NCBI GenBank assembly: GCA_030916895.1
Contig: JAUPVR010000004.1
Location: 1 to 45,065, forward strand
Origin: Patescibacteria group bacterium
GTDB taxonomy: Bacteria; Patescibacteriota; Minisyncoccia; Phycocordibacterales; UBA5272
Direction of reading: 5' to 3'
DNA length: 45,065 nucleotides
Shown here: positions 1-8,848 of the stretch, in pieces
Numbering within the stretch: position 1 is the stretch's first letter
How the letters are laid out: the number at the start of each line of letters is the position of its first letter
Program-made: the position numbers and the translations under genes
The notes under the pieces: model-generated
Told to the model about the DNA's origin: nothing
The model's input: the letters and a program-made list of their open reading frames with translations, nothing else
Database searches by the model: none

Positions 1-2
1 TC

Positions 3-254
3 GATAAGATAAGATCTTTTGGTCCTGATGTCGTTGCTGTTTCTGCTGGTTTTGATGCGTATAAAGACGATCCAATTTTGGGATTAAAATTTACAGAAGA
101 TGGATATACATATGCTGGTAAATTGATAAGAGATATCGGAGTAAAAACTTTTGCTATTTTGGAAGGGGGTTATCATAAAAAAATAGGAAGTTGTATCAGC
201 GCATTTGTTGATGGATTTAATAACCCCCAACAAGAAATAGGAGAATTTCATTAA
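3..254 (+). CDS. histone deacetylase family (class II HDAC/acetylpolyamine amidohydrolase-like) protein, 5' truncated
   Basis: Only the last 83 residues are in the window, read in frame 3 from the left edge to TAA at 252-254. The stretch VSAGFDAYKDDPILGLKFTE followed by GY and, further on, AILEGGYH is the C-terminal signature of the arginase/deacetylase fold: the aspartate of SAGFDA is a zinc ligand in this family and the EGGY tyrosine lies in the active site. Family members remove acyl groups from lysine or polyamines. The substrate cannot be told here. The gene is AT-rich like the three genes that follow, but a strong promoter starts right at its stop codon, so it may be a separate transcription unit. 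Confidence 0.85.
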   Translation, partial: DKIRSFGPDVVAVSAGFDAYKDDPILGLKFTEDGYTYAGKLIRDIGVKTFAILEGGYHKKIGSCISAFVDGFNNPQQEIGEFH

Positions 255-282
255 TTGACAATTGATAATACTATGGTATAAT
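255..282 (+). promoter_or_regulatory. consensus sigma-70-type promoter
   Basis: TTGACA at 255-260, a 16-base spacer and an extended TGG-TATAAT at 277-282. It begins immediately after the deacetylase stop. The -10 box overlaps the ATG at 281, so translation of the next gene probably starts at ATG 296. Confidence 0.8.
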
Positions 283-295
283 GATGTTGTATTAT

Positions 296-1471
296 ATGAA
301 TAGTATTATTAAGATAGTTAATAAGAATAATGCTTTACTTCCTGTCGACTTTAACTCTAAGGGGTGGAGAAAAAGATTAGCCAAAATCTTTAAAGAAGTG
401 GTTGATATTGAACCAGCCTATGATGATTTTAAAGCCGTTAAACAAATTTATGATGCAACTCAAAAAGATTTAAAAAACATAATCGGAACTAACGAATTAA
501 CAATTTTGATTGTGATCATCTCCATCCTTTGCAAAATCCACTTGTCTGATTCTTTTAGGTCTGATTCAAATAAAATTAGTGCAGTGATAAATTTTATAAA
601 AAAATTCATTACTGCAAAAAAAAGCACCGTTATAACTTTTTTGTGTTCGCATAGAGGTTACGGAATTGATAAACATAATGATGAATTGGTGGATAAAATA
701 CCGCAAGAGTATTTAGAAAATTTTGTAAATATAGTTATAGCTTTATGCGAAATTTTTCCACAAAAGCAAAAAACTTTTTCTGTCTATCAGCAATTTCCAA
801 ATAGACTGGTTTCACTTACGATGTTTCCATCAATGTTCAAAAAGTTTGCACAAGAAGGAGCTATAAATAAATTGTTCCAAAAAATTAATTCTCACATTGT
901 TCAATTATTAAGTTTTAAAGATAAATTTAGTGGAAAAAATATAAATTACAAAATAATTGATGTGTCTTCTCACAGTCAAGATGGACTAAATTATTTGGAG
1001 CAAAGATATGGCCCAAACTGGTATCTCAAAACAAATCTTGATGAAACTGATGAACTTGAGAACATTGCTCTAAATTTTACATTAAAATCTATGAAAAGAT
1101 TTTATTCAAATGAAGTGGATAAATTCCCCGATATTGTTAATGAGAATAATTATGATTCAGTTGCAAAGGAGGCCCTTGTGTTTGCGAGAAACTATTCAAA
1201 TATGTCATTGCCAGCCAAGGCTCTTGCTGAGACGGTTTTCTACTATGGATTAGGTATAAAGATTGTAGAAGATGATTTGTTTTATCTTGGTTTCGAAAGA
1301 GACCATCAGCTTTATCAAGAGTTGGCCATAGAAAAAGGTATAAACGATGGCCAAGTGTTTTTTAACAAAGACTGTAAGGGGGCCTTTCTGTACGCTAGAA
1401 GAACAAAAGATGCTAAAGTTGAAAATGGTATAGGAATAAAGGGTATTTCTTTTCGCCAATTTTGGCGTTAA
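296..1471 (+). CDS. unrecognised 391-residue protein, first gene of the transketolase operon
   Basis: I do not recognise a family. The protein is soluble-looking (one hydrophobic run near residues 65-80, ILIVIISILCKIHL), rich in Lys/Asn/Ile and without signal peptide or obvious nucleotide-binding motif. The C-terminal third (YYGLGIKIVEDDLFYLGFER onward) looks globular and well composed. The ORF track starts it at 281, but ATG 281 lies inside the TATAAT box (277-282), so ATG 296 (MNSIIKIV) is the likely start, giving a leader of about 6 bases. It ends 5 bases before the transketolase ATG, so the two are almost certainly co-transcribed. Function is unknown; the partners suggest sugar-phosphate chemistry, which is inference only. 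Confidence 0.75.
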   Translation: MNSIIKIVNKNNALLPVDFNSKGWRKRLAKIFKEVVDIEPAYDDFKAVKQIYDATQKDLKNIIGTNELTILIVIISILCKIHLSDSFRSDSNKISAVINFIKKFITAKKSTVITFLCSHRGYGIDKHNDELVDKIPQEYLENFVNIVIALCEIFPQKQKTFSVYQQFPNRLVSLTMFPSMFKKFAQEGAINKLFQKINSHIVQLLSFKDKFSGKNINYKIIDVSSHSQDGLNYLEQRYGPNWYLKTNLDETDELENIALNFTLKSMKRFYSNEVDKFPDIVNENNYDSVAKEALVFARNYSNMSLPAKALAETVFYYGLGIKIVEDDLFYLGFERDHQLYQELAIEKGINDGQVFFNKDCKGAFLYARRTKDAKVENGIGIKGISFRQFWR

Positions 1472-1476
1472 ATTAT

Positions 1477-3366
1477 ATGAAAAAAAGCAAGACAGATCAA
1501 TTAAAAAAACTTTCAGATTACCTCAGAGAACAAGTTTTACATGTGTGTATGACAGCGAATAATGGTCATATAGGAGGTTCGCTAGGTGCTGTTGAGCTTC
1601 TTACTGTATTATATTTTGGTGGTTTTTTAAAAATAGACTTAAATGATCCAAAGAATGTAGCTCGTGACATGGTTGCAATTAGAGGCCATGTTGGCCCACT
1701 TCGATATCCAATATTTAATTTATTGGGATATTTAGAGGATGATGAAATTAATAATTATAGAAAATTTGATTCAAGGCTTCAGGGTCATGAGGACTATCTA
1801 AAAACTCCAGGTGTAGACTTCTCACCATCAGGCTCCCTTGGGATGCTCTTGTCTTATGTTTGTGGTGCTGCGTTAGAAGGTAAAATCGCAAATAGGAAAA
1901 ATAATTTTTTTGTTTTTTTGGGTGATGGAGAAGAACAAGAAGGTAACATTTCTGAAGCTGCTCGTCACATCTCTCATTTGGGTTTAAACAATATTGTTAC
2001 AATAATGGATAAAAATGGAAAGCAATTATCTAATTCTACAGAAGTAACAGATTCAAAAAGCAATATTAAAAAAATTTGGGAAGGATATGGTTGGAAAGTT
2101 TTGGAAATTAAAAATGGGCACTCAGTAGAAGAAATTTATAAAGTTTATAAAAAAGCTTTGAGTATAAAAGATAGGCCGGTTTTTATTATTGCAAATACTA
2201 TAAAAGGAAACATGATGCCAGGATGCGAAGAAAGTTTTAGTGGATACCATACAGTATCAGTGTGCAAAGACGAAATAATGCTAGCAGCAAAAGAAAAATT
2301 TAGATCAAACATCGATAGTCAAACAGCAAAAACTATAGCAAAAAATAGTATTTCAAGCATCGATGATGCTTACAGAGCCGAAGGATTCAAATCTGTTAAT
2401 TTGTCAATAAGACCTGATGAAAAAACTTTAAATAATCCAGATGATTGTCAATCAGAATATTTCAAAAATCTTTCAAAAATATGGGACAAAGAAGATAGGT
2501 TGTATTTTTTATCTGCAGATACTACCCTGCATCCAGCAGTGGAATATATTCAGCTAAGAAAATTCAGTCATTATTTTAATACTGGTCTACGAGAACAACA
2601 TACTGCAGCCATGATTCATGGAATTAGCCTTTTTAATCCTAGTGCCAGAGCTATATTTAATACACTCGATGCTTTTTCATATCGCTGGATTGATCAATTA
2701 AATGCCTTATCTCAAGGTAATGGTAATGCTGTTATAATTGGTGACTGTTCAGGTTTAACAAACGCTAAAAATGGTAGTACACATCAAACTTCTAGTCAGC
2801 CACATGCAGTATCGAGTATCCCAGGAATTATATATTTAGAGCCGTGGGATAGTTTTGATATGTTTAATTGTCTAAATTGGGCAATTGGAAAATCAAGAGG
2901 TTTGGTATATATAAGATCAGGTAGATATAATGCAAGGTATTCTAATCCGAATTCCAATGTGATAGTGGACAAGCCTTATAACTATCCTTTAATTAAAAAT
3001 GAGAAACCTGAACTTGTAATTTTTGGTTCGGGAGTTGTTTTGAGTGAGGCGTTGGATGCTTGTGAGATTTTAAAAAAGGAAGGCAAAATAATTGACCTAA
3101 TTAATATTGTAAATCATTCTGAACTTGAGGATGTCGTAAAATATATAAATGCAAATACTCCGGTCCTTTTTCTTTACAACGGACAGGCAAATTTCATTAC
3201 TAAAAATATTTTACATACATTGGCAAAAACCCCAAATGTAACTCTACCTAAGATTTATGAAGTTGGCTTTGATCTTGGGCAGACAGGTGATTTAACGAGC
3301 CTACTAAAACATTACAAACTTGATAGTGAAAGTATCCTTGAGAAGTGTAAAGAAATTTTGAATTAA
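1477..3366 (+). CDS. full-length transketolase-like thiamine-diphosphate enzyme
   Basis: 629 residues with all three transketolase regions. The N-terminal ThDP domain has HIGGSLGAVELL and GDGEEQEGN followed by the NN of the metal/ThDP motif. The pyrimidine domain has TGLREQHTA with the catalytic glutamate, then a C-terminal domain. Enzymes of this family move two-carbon ketol units between sugar phosphates. The His-Ile-Gly-Gly version of the usual HPGG motif and low similarity to core Tkt suggest a specialised substrate. The ORF track begins at a TTG (1462) overlapping the upstream gene; ATG 1477, 5 bases after the previous stop, is preferred. The gene is AT-rich, with many ATA/AGA codons, unlike the genes beyond 4.3 kb. 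It may act in an accessory pathway rather than the pentose phosphate route. Confidence 0.85.
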   Translation: MKKSKTDQLKKLSDYLREQVLHVCMTANNGHIGGSLGAVELLTVLYFGGFLKIDLNDPKNVARDMVAIRGHVGPLRYPIFNLLGYLEDDEINNYRKFDSRLQGHEDYLKTPGVDFSPSGSLGMLLSYVCGAALEGKIANRKNNFFVFLGDGEEQEGNISEAARHISHLGLNNIVTIMDKNGKQLSNSTEVTDSKSNIKKIWEGYGWKVLEIKNGHSVEEIYKVYKKALSIKDRPVFIIANTIKGNMMPGCEESFSGYHTVSVCKDEIMLAAKEKFRSNIDSQTAKTIAKNSISSIDDAYRAEGFKSVNLSIRPDEKTLNNPDDCQSEYFKNLSKIWDKEDRLYFLSADTTLHPAVEYIQLRKFSHYFNTGLREQHTAAMIHGISLFNPSARAIFNTLDAFSYRWIDQLNALSQGNGNAVIIGDCSGLTNAKNGSTHQTSSQPHAVSSIPGIIYLEPWDSFDMFNCLNWAIGKSRGLVYIRSGRYNARYSNPNSNVIVDKPYNYPLIKNEKPELVIFGSGVVLSEALDACEILKKEGKIIDLINIVNHSELEDVVKYINANTPVLFLYNGQANFITKNILHTLAKTPNVTLPKIYEVGFDLGQTGDLTSLLKHYKLDSESILEKCKEILN

Positions 3367-3376
3367 TTTTCTTTTT

Positions 3377-4201
3377 ATGATAGTTATAAATAAGTCTGAT
3401 GGTGTAGTAGAAAAAAAAATAAACATTGATGATGGAAAGACGACGCTCAGGCATGGTTTCCAGAGATTTCTGAATATTAAAAAAATTACACAACCCATAG
3501 TTTCAGTAGTACATTTAAAAAATTCAACTATTTTATCTATTGATAATAATCAGAATTCTTTTTTAGTTAAATTGAAATATGTTGAAGGATGTCTTGTTTC
3601 AAAATGCGACTTAGATCCAGAAGTGTTCTACTTTGAATTAAGTAAAATCCATACTTGTTGGCATAATAGACTCGGCGAAGACTTTCTTGAAAATTTGGAT
3701 TGGAATTATTTTTCAAAAAAATACTGGATTTATATCAATGAAAATGAACCCGATCACCCATCTATAGGTTTTTTTAAAAAATATGAAGAATATATTAAGT
3801 TACATTTTAAACCAGCAATATGCCATAATGATATCCATTTTGGAAATTTAATTAAAATGGATGGATCAGGATATTGCTTATTAGATTTAGATGAGATTTC
3901 CATATCCGATTTTCGTAATGATATAGGCGTATCTTGTGCTAATATATTTTTCGACAAATACAAAACACCAACAGAATTAATTGATTTTTTAAAAAAATCT
4001 TTGAGTTCATATTTGTTGACCAGTAATATCTTAATTGTGGATGTACAAATTTGTTTAATTTACGGCTTGAGAAAATTATACAATGCTGAATTTTTTTATA
4101 AATTGACAGACAAGACATCAACATCATTGCAAGACATATTAGATCAACAAGAAATTTATTTATCCGCTATTCAGGAAATAGAAAAACGTTTATTGAAGTA
4201 G
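3377..4201 (+). CDS. APH/choline-kinase-like phosphotransferase
   Basis: 274 residues. The Brenner motif ICHNDIHFGNLI (HxDxxxxN) followed by LLDLDEIS (the metal-binding DxD region) places it in the aminoglycoside phosphotransferase/choline kinase superfamily. ATP phosphate is moved to a small hydroxylated substrate. The N-terminal lobe is poorly conserved; the ATP-binding lysine may be the one in FLVKLKYVEG (around residue 66). It lies 10 bases after the transketolase and is the last gene of the AT-rich operon. The substrate could be a sugar, choline-like head group or antibiotic; nothing in the sequence decides this. Confidence 0.8.
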   Translation: MIVINKSDGVVEKKINIDDGKTTLRHGFQRFLNIKKITQPIVSVVHLKNSTILSIDNNQNSFLVKLKYVEGCLVSKCDLDPEVFYFELSKIHTCWHNRLGEDFLENLDWNYFSKKYWIYINENEPDHPSIGFFKKYEEYIKLHFKPAICHNDIHFGNLIKMDGSGYCLLDLDEISISDFRNDIGVSCANIFFDKYKTPTELIDFLKKSLSSYLLTSNILIVDVQICLIYGLRKLYNAEFFYKLTDKTSTSLQDILDQQEIYLSAIQEIEKRLLK

Positions 4202-4287
4202 TTTGTATCACTCGACGAGCTACCAAAATATATAAGGAGTGTTCAGCGTCACAACTTAACATCAAGGTTTGAGTCCGCAAGACCAAC

Positions 4288-4332
4288 ACCGTCGAAACAG
4301 CACCCCTGCCATTTCGGCGGTTTTTGTTTTTT
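4288..4332 (+). terminator. intrinsic terminator after the transketolase operon
   Basis: ACCGTCGAAA (4288-4297) pairs with TTTCGGCGGT (4312-4321), one pair being G-U, followed by TTTTTGTTTTTT. It separates the AT-rich block from the ABC transporter. Confidence 0.75.
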
Positions 4333-4361
4333 ACCCACACCCAGCGACCGGGATCTTGCTA

Positions 4362-4367
4362 TATACT
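4362..4367 (+). promoter_or_regulatory. -10 box TATACT, leaderless start for the ABC ATPase
   Basis: The hexamer ends 6 bases before ATG 4374, so transcription should begin at or next to the start codon. Confidence 0.6.
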
Positions 4368-4373
4368 GAGTGT

Positions 4374-5093
4374 ATGCTCAAAGTACAAAAAATTACAAAA
4401 CTTTTCGGAAAGAAAAAAGCAGTAAATGGTGTAAGTTTCGAAATTAATAAAGGAGAAATTTTCTCACTCATCGGCCCAAATTCATCTGGTAAGACAACAA
4501 TTGTTAAAACAATTACAGGCCTTTTACGTCCAACGTCAGGCTCTGTTGAAATAGGTGGTATTGATGTTGCAAAGTTTCCAGAAAAAACTAAAGCACAAGT
4601 TGGCTATATTCCTGATGAACCAACTGTTTGGTCATATATGACAGGAGAAGAATTTTTGTACTTCACACAAGCCCTTTTTGGTGTTCCGGAAAGTAAAAGA
4701 AAGGCAAACATCCCAAAACTTCTCAAAATTTTTAAACTTCAAGGATCAGAAAAGGATTACTTTGAAGATTATTCACGTGGAAACAGACAAAAGTTCAGTA
4801 TTGTGGCGGCGATGTCTCATGACCCAAAACTTTTACTCATTGATGAACCAATTGTAGGTCTTGACCCGACCGGTGCAGAAATTGCAAAAAATATTTTTCT
4901 TGAATATGCAAAAAAAGGTGGGTCAATACTACTCGTAACACACACACTTTCTGTTGCACAGGAAATTTCCAACCGTATCGGTATTTTGAAAGATGGTAAA
5001 CTTCGAGCTGTCGGCACACTTGCGGAATTGAGACGAAAAGCTGGGCTTGCCGAGAGTGCTTCTCTTGAGGAGGTGTACATGAAACTTGCTTAA
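4374..5093 (+). CDS. ABC transporter ATP-binding protein (ABC-2/EcsA-like exporter)
   Basis: 239 residues from ATG 4374. The ORF track extends this upstream to a TTG at 4269, through the terminator, which is not credible. Walker A is GPNSSGKTTIV, the Q-loop region follows, the signature is YSRGNRQKF (a variant of LSGGQ of the YSKGMRQ type seen in ABC-2 exporters), Walker B is LLLIDEPIVGLDP and the H-loop is LVTHTL. It powers export through the membrane protein encoded 6 bases downstream. The transported substrate is unknown; BcrA- and EcsA-type ATPases are the nearest families by motif. Confidence 0.92.
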   Translation: MLKVQKITKLFGKKKAVNGVSFEINKGEIFSLIGPNSSGKTTIVKTITGLLRPTSGSVEIGGIDVAKFPEKTKAQVGYIPDEPTVWSYMTGEEFLYFTQALFGVPESKRKANIPKLLKIFKLQGSEKDYFEDYSRGNRQKFSIVAAMSHDPKLLLIDEPIVGLDPTGAEIAKNIFLEYAKKGGSILLVTHTLSVAQEISNRIGILKDGKLRAVGTLAELRRKAGLAESASLEEVYMKLA

Positions 5094-5099
5094 CAAACC

Positions 5100-6770
5100 A
5101 TGCTCAGACTTTTCTTACAATTTGAATTAGGTAAGGTTAAAAAATACTTTAAGACAAAAACGACCGCTAAGGTTATTACCGCAGTTTTATTTTTGGTAGT
5201 TTTTGTATTTTTGGGTATGGGCATCTATGGTTTTTTTGCTTCTGGTTTTAGATATATCTATTTTGGCATTGAAGAAGAATTTAAAATACCACTATTTCTT
5301 TTTATCTACGAAACTTTTCTACTTATCTTGGCGGGTGTTATTGTTGTAAGTTCCATGGTTTCTGGAGTTTTCAACCTTTTTCGTGGACAAAATGACGCAT
5401 GGTTTATTGGTACACCTGGGTATAAAATTTTTCCGAAATTAATTTTTGTAAAAAGCCTCTTTGTGTCGATTTGGCCACTCATTATAATCTTCTTGCCGGT
5501 GGTGCTTGCATTTAATAAGATGTACCAATTAGGTTTTGGTAGTTTTCTCCTCATTATTTTTTCTGTCATACTGTTACTTGTACTTACAAATGCAATTACC
5601 CTTTCTTTAATTGTATTTATTGGGTATTTGTACTTCCTTGTTTCGAAAATTATCACACCCGTAGCTTTTCATTTCAAAGGATTTGTTGCCATTCTCCTTG
5701 TTACTGTTATTGTAAATTTAGTATACGTGTGGAAGGTTGTTTCTCAGCTTGACCTGGTGAGAATCTTTAAGGCAGATAATGCTGATGCAATAATTACAAC
5801 CGCAAATATAGGATCTTATTTTGAAGCATTTCCTACCCATTCTCTTGCGATGGAAATTCTAAGTTTACAGAGAGGAAATTTTAATGAAGCACTTACACAT
5901 GCCGGAAATCTAACCTTAATTGCACTTGTTGCTATTATTGCTTGGTGGCTTGTTTCCTACCTCTTTTATCCTCTTTGGCAGGTATTTCAGGAGGGAAATA
6001 ACAAAGAAACAGAAAAAAAGAATACACGATCAGGTAAGGTTTATCAATTTCAGGGGAGCCAACTAACGGCCCTCTTTAAGAAGGAATCACTTATTGCGAG
6101 TAGAAATTGGAAAAATGTTTTATGGTTTTCTTTTTTGGCATGTATCTGGCTTGTTCAGATAGGAGTAAGTGTCATCATGGAACATAATATTCGTCGCCAT
6201 GAAACTGATATTAGTGCAACGCTTGCCATACTTCAGACAATACAGTTTGTGATTGCAGCATATTTTATTTGCGCATTCACGTTACGGTTTGTTTTCCCCT
6301 CATTTTCAATCGAGAAAAAAACTTCATGGATTTTGGGTACAGCGCCTGTAAGTATGACAAGACTATTTTTTGGTAAATATTTTTTCTATACCTCCTTCTT
6401 TGTTCTCCTTGGACTCGTAATGAACTATATCAATGTTAATGTTTTAAATGTTTCTATCACACAAGCTCTCTACTCAACCACTCTTCTTGTTGTGACAATT
6501 GTTTTTGTCGTAACATTCGGTATGATTTTAGGAGCACTTTTCCCAAACAAAGAATCCGATGATCCAGGCGTTATATCAACAAGCATGTCCGGTCTTTTTT
6601 TCACAGCGTCATCACTTCTGTATGGAGGACTGGGTGCGTGGACACTTTATCAAGCGCTCACTAAAGGAGAACTGGTTTTTATTGAAGCCTTTGTTCTCTT
6701 TTCTTTGCTTTTAGTTGCCGTAATGCTTTCTCGAGTTTCTTATGTTATGAGACGAAGTATTTTTGATTAA
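5100..6770 (+). CDS. ABC transporter permease (large ABC-2-type membrane subunit)
   Basis: 556 residues with about a dozen hydrophobic segments in two blocks (roughly residues 25-300 and 340-550), separated by a hydrophilic stretch rich in Glu/Lys/Asn near residues 300-330. It begins 6 bases after the ATPase gene and must be its membrane partner. The duplicated layout resembles putative ABC exporters of Firmicutes (EcsB/YtrC-like), but I see no diagnostic motif. It probably exports a lipid, peptide or cell-envelope precursor; the substrate is inference. Confidence 0.85.
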   Translation: MLRLFLQFELGKVKKYFKTKTTAKVITAVLFLVVFVFLGMGIYGFFASGFRYIYFGIEEEFKIPLFLFIYETFLLILAGVIVVSSMVSGVFNLFRGQNDAWFIGTPGYKIFPKLIFVKSLFVSIWPLIIIFLPVVLAFNKMYQLGFGSFLLIIFSVILLLVLTNAITLSLIVFIGYLYFLVSKIITPVAFHFKGFVAILLVTVIVNLVYVWKVVSQLDLVRIFKADNADAIITTANIGSYFEAFPTHSLAMEILSLQRGNFNEALTHAGNLTLIALVAIIAWWLVSYLFYPLWQVFQEGNNKETEKKNTRSGKVYQFQGSQLTALFKKESLIASRNWKNVLWFSFLACIWLVQIGVSVIMEHNIRRHETDISATLAILQTIQFVIAAYFICAFTLRFVFPSFSIEKKTSWILGTAPVSMTRLFFGKYFFYTSFFVLLGLVMNYINVNVLNVSITQALYSTTLLVVTIVFVVTFGMILGALFPNKESDDPGVISTSMSGLFFTASSLLYGGLGAWTLYQALTKGELVFIEAFVLFSLLLVAVMLSRVSYVMRRSIFD

Positions 6771-6823
6771 TGATTTAACAACACTTCAAATAGTTTGGTG
6801 GAAACCTTTTTTACGTCTTACAT

Positions 6824-8086
6824 TTACACATTACTCCCTGCAACGTATCCAGTTGTCCAGCAAAGTTGCAAACTATATCCACCGGAGGGTCTATCAATAT
6901 CTAATACATCACCAATGAGAAAGAGGTTTGGCACAAGGCGTGACTGCATTGTCTTGAAATCAACTTCTGTAAGCGTAACGCCACCAGAAGAAACAATTGC
7001 CTTATCTTTCCCAAGTAAGCCTTTGACGGATAGTTTGATATCTTTAATATTTTTAATTAACTTCACACGGTCCTCGCTACTTACACTATGACAAGAAGTT
7101 TCTCCATCAATATCTGCAAGTTTTAGTACAATGGACACAAGCGGAGAGGGGATAAATTGACCAAGAACATTCTTTAACTTCTTATTGCTTTCTTCTACAA
7201 GAATTGACTGCATTCGTTGCTTTAGGGTTCCTGTATCAACAGATGGAAACATGTCGAGCGAAATGGTAACTTCTCCATACTTAAGCAGTTCACCCACATC
7301 TTTACTCATATTTAAAACCGTTGGTCCACTGATGCCGGTGTGTGTAAACAAGAGTTTACCCTTGTAGCTTTCTTGCTTTTGGTTATTTTGAAAAGTAGTG
7401 AGTTTGATTTCGGGGAGTGTAAGTCCACTTATTTTTTTTACCCACACATCAGAAAGTGTGATAGGGACAAGCGCACCAGTATCTTCTTTCACGGCATGTC
7501 CTAATTTTTTAAGCCAAACAAACCCTTCTCCTGTTGAACCAGTTTCTGGACGAGAAAGTCCTCCTGTTGCAAGGATGCATGATTTTGTATAAATATCATT
7601 TCCACTCTTGGTTTTGATAATAAGTCCACCATCTTCTTTGTCCATGGTAATTCCGCTTACGGTGCTACTTTTTTGTATAGTGACCTTTCCTTCTTGCATG
7701 TATTTGTAGAGTACATCAAATACGGTTTGTGCAGAGTCAGAGACAGGGAAGATGCGTCCCTCGTTCTCTTCTTTGGTTGCCATTCCTCGTTTATTAAAAA
7801 ATTCAAGAGTGTCTGTTACGTCGAACTGTGAAAATGCAGAAAAGAGGAATTTATCATTTCCTTTGTACTTTGCAAGCATTTCGCGAGTATTTGTTTTGTT
7901 GTTGGTTACGTTACAACGACCACCACCAGTGATGAGCAATTTTTTACCCAAAACAGTGTTCTTTTCAAGGAGAAGTACCTTCTTACCACGCTCTCCTGCA
8001 CGGCCTGCTGCCACCATACCCGCAGGACCACCACCGACAACAACAACATCCCACACTGTGTGTGTTTCTTTTTTCAATAAAGCCAT
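6824..8086 (-). CDS. BaiN/YhiN (HI0933) family FAD-dependent oxidoreductase
   Basis: 420 residues. The N-terminal Rossmann motif VVVVGGGPAGMVAAGRA and the hallmark KKLLITGGGRCNVTN define the HI0933/YhiN flavoprotein family; the C-terminal FAD loop is LFLIGDVLDIDRPSGGYSLQ. Members are soluble flavoenzymes; BaiN reduces bile-acid intermediates, but the physiological substrate of most members is not known. The ATG at 8086 lies inside an extended -10 box (TGC-TATAAT, 8090 to 8085 on the minus strand). If that promoter is used, transcription starts near the TTG at 8077, which would give a leaderless 417-residue protein. It is convergent with the ABC operon and leaves only 53 bases between the stop codons. 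Confidence 0.93.
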   Translation of the reverse strand: MALLKKETHTVWDVVVVGGGPAGMVAAGRAGERGKKVLLLEKNTVLGKKLLITGGGRCNVTNNKTNTREMLAKYKGNDKFLFSAFSQFDVTDTLEFFNKRGMATKEENEGRIFPVSDSAQTVFDVLYKYMQEGKVTIQKSSTVSGITMDKEDGGLIIKTKSGNDIYTKSCILATGGLSRPETGSTGEGFVWLKKLGHAVKEDTGALVPITLSDVWVKKISGLTLPEIKLTTFQNNQKQESYKGKLLFTHTGISGPTVLNMSKDVGELLKYGEVTISLDMFPSVDTGTLKQRMQSILVEESNKKLKNVLGQFIPSPLVSIVLKLADIDGETSCHSVSSEDRVKLIKNIKDIKLSVKGLLGKDKAIVSSGGVTLTEVDFKTMQSRLVPNLFLIGDVLDIDRPSGGYSLQLCWTTGYVAGSNV

Positions 8087-8090
8087 TATA
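8085..8090 (-). promoter_or_regulatory. extended -10 box overlapping the annotated start of the flavoprotein
   Basis: TATAAT preceded by TGC on the minus strand. It shares bases with ATG 8086-8084, so either the true start is TTG 8077 or another promoter is used. Confidence 0.6.
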
Positions 8091-8144
8091 GCACAATTTT
8101 GAAAATATTGACAGAGATATTTTTATATTGTTTTGTGAACAATT

Positions 8145-8173
8145 TTGACTAAGTATTTTAAAGAGGGTAGAGT
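8145..8173 (+). promoter_or_regulatory. promoter of the 8215 gene
   Basis: TTGACT (8145-8150), 17-base spacer, TAGAGT (8168-8173). This predicts a leader of about 35 bases carrying a Shine-Dalgarno sequence, unlike the leaderless genes around it. Confidence 0.6.
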
Positions 8174-8214
8174 ACGTACTGAATCTTTTTCATTAAATTA
8201 TGGAAAGGGAAAAA

Positions 8215-8622
8215 ATGATTATTGAACAGTTCTTAGATCTAAAAAAAGGTCATCGTCTTAGGAAACGAAACGGGGACGGATCAATCTATACCATTCTCGA
8301 GAAGTTCGGTCACGCACTTCTTGTTGTCCATGTGGCGATGGTTATTGACCCACATGAGTGGGAATACGAGAACGGTAGACGGGTTGAGCGTTTGAGTGAT
8401 CTTCGTCTTGGTGTCCTCATAAGGAAAAGGACCACAGGGGCTGAACTCTCCATCGTAACAAAACTTGTTACGGAACCAGGTAGGGAATATGCTCAGGCGA
8501 CAATTACAGACACGGTGTCATTGTCAGAGGCTAATGGTTGGATGCATGTCGTTTCTGTTGTTGTGCATCCACACTCAATTACCGACCTTGTTGGGGCAGC
8601 GCTTCATTTTAGGCGCCCATAA
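8215..8622 (+). CDS. orphan protein of 135 residues, no recognised domain
   Basis: The ORF track starts at ATG 8200. I prefer ATG 8215 (MIIEQFLDL) because GGAAAGGG sits 5 bases in front of it. The product is soluble, with alternating hydrophobic residues suggestive of a beta-rich fold (LLVVHVAMVID, LGVLIRKRT, MHVVSVVVHPHS), several histidines, and no cysteine. I do not recognise it. It has a clear promoter, a ribosome-binding site, and a second gene 22 bases downstream ending at a strong terminator, so it is a genuine two-gene unit. Confidence 0.7.
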   Translation: MIIEQFLDLKKGHRLRKRNGDGSIYTILEKFGHALLVVHVAMVIDPHEWEYENGRRVERLSDLRLGVLIRKRTTGAELSIVTKLVTEPGREYAQATITDTVSLSEANGWMHVVSVVVHPHSITDLVGAALHFRRP

Positions 8623-8644
8623 TTAACGCGGAGGAAGGTAGACA

Positions 8645-8839
8645 ATGTTGCCACTCATTATTTTAGAGGTTGGTCCGTTTTTTGCCTATGGTTTCATCGT
8701 TGCCGTACTGTTTGTTCTCTTTGTTGCACTTCCCACCTCTCTTTATGTGTGGGTAAGGGGGAGACGTAAAGATGCTCCCATTCCTCGAGTAAACAAGGTA
8801 CGTAGGAATGATCCGTGGAAGAAACACGGTGATACATAA
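8645..8839 (+). CDS. small single-pass membrane protein
   Basis: 64 residues: a hydrophobic N-terminal segment (about residues 2-35) followed by a basic tail (RGRRKDAPIPRVNKVRR) that should stay in the cytoplasm. A very strong Shine-Dalgarno sequence, GGAGGAAGG at 8630-8638, lies 6 bases upstream of the ATG. It is the second gene of the unit with 8215. No family recognised. Confidence 0.7.
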   Translation: MLPLIILEVGPFFAYGFIVAVLFVLFVALPTSLYVWVRGRRKDAPIPRVNKVRRNDPWKKHGDT

Positions 8840-8848
8840 ATTCTGATA

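Noticed and set aside
4225-4290. A GGTTTGAGTCC string resembling a tRNA T-arm near the edge of the AT-rich block
   Set aside because: The flanking bases do not pair as a T-stem and no acceptor, D or anticodon arms can be found; not a tRNA or att site that I can support.
4269-4373. 35-residue N-terminal extension of the ABC ATPase in the ORF track
   Set aside because: It begins at a TTG, runs through an intrinsic terminator and lies upstream of the TATACT promoter.
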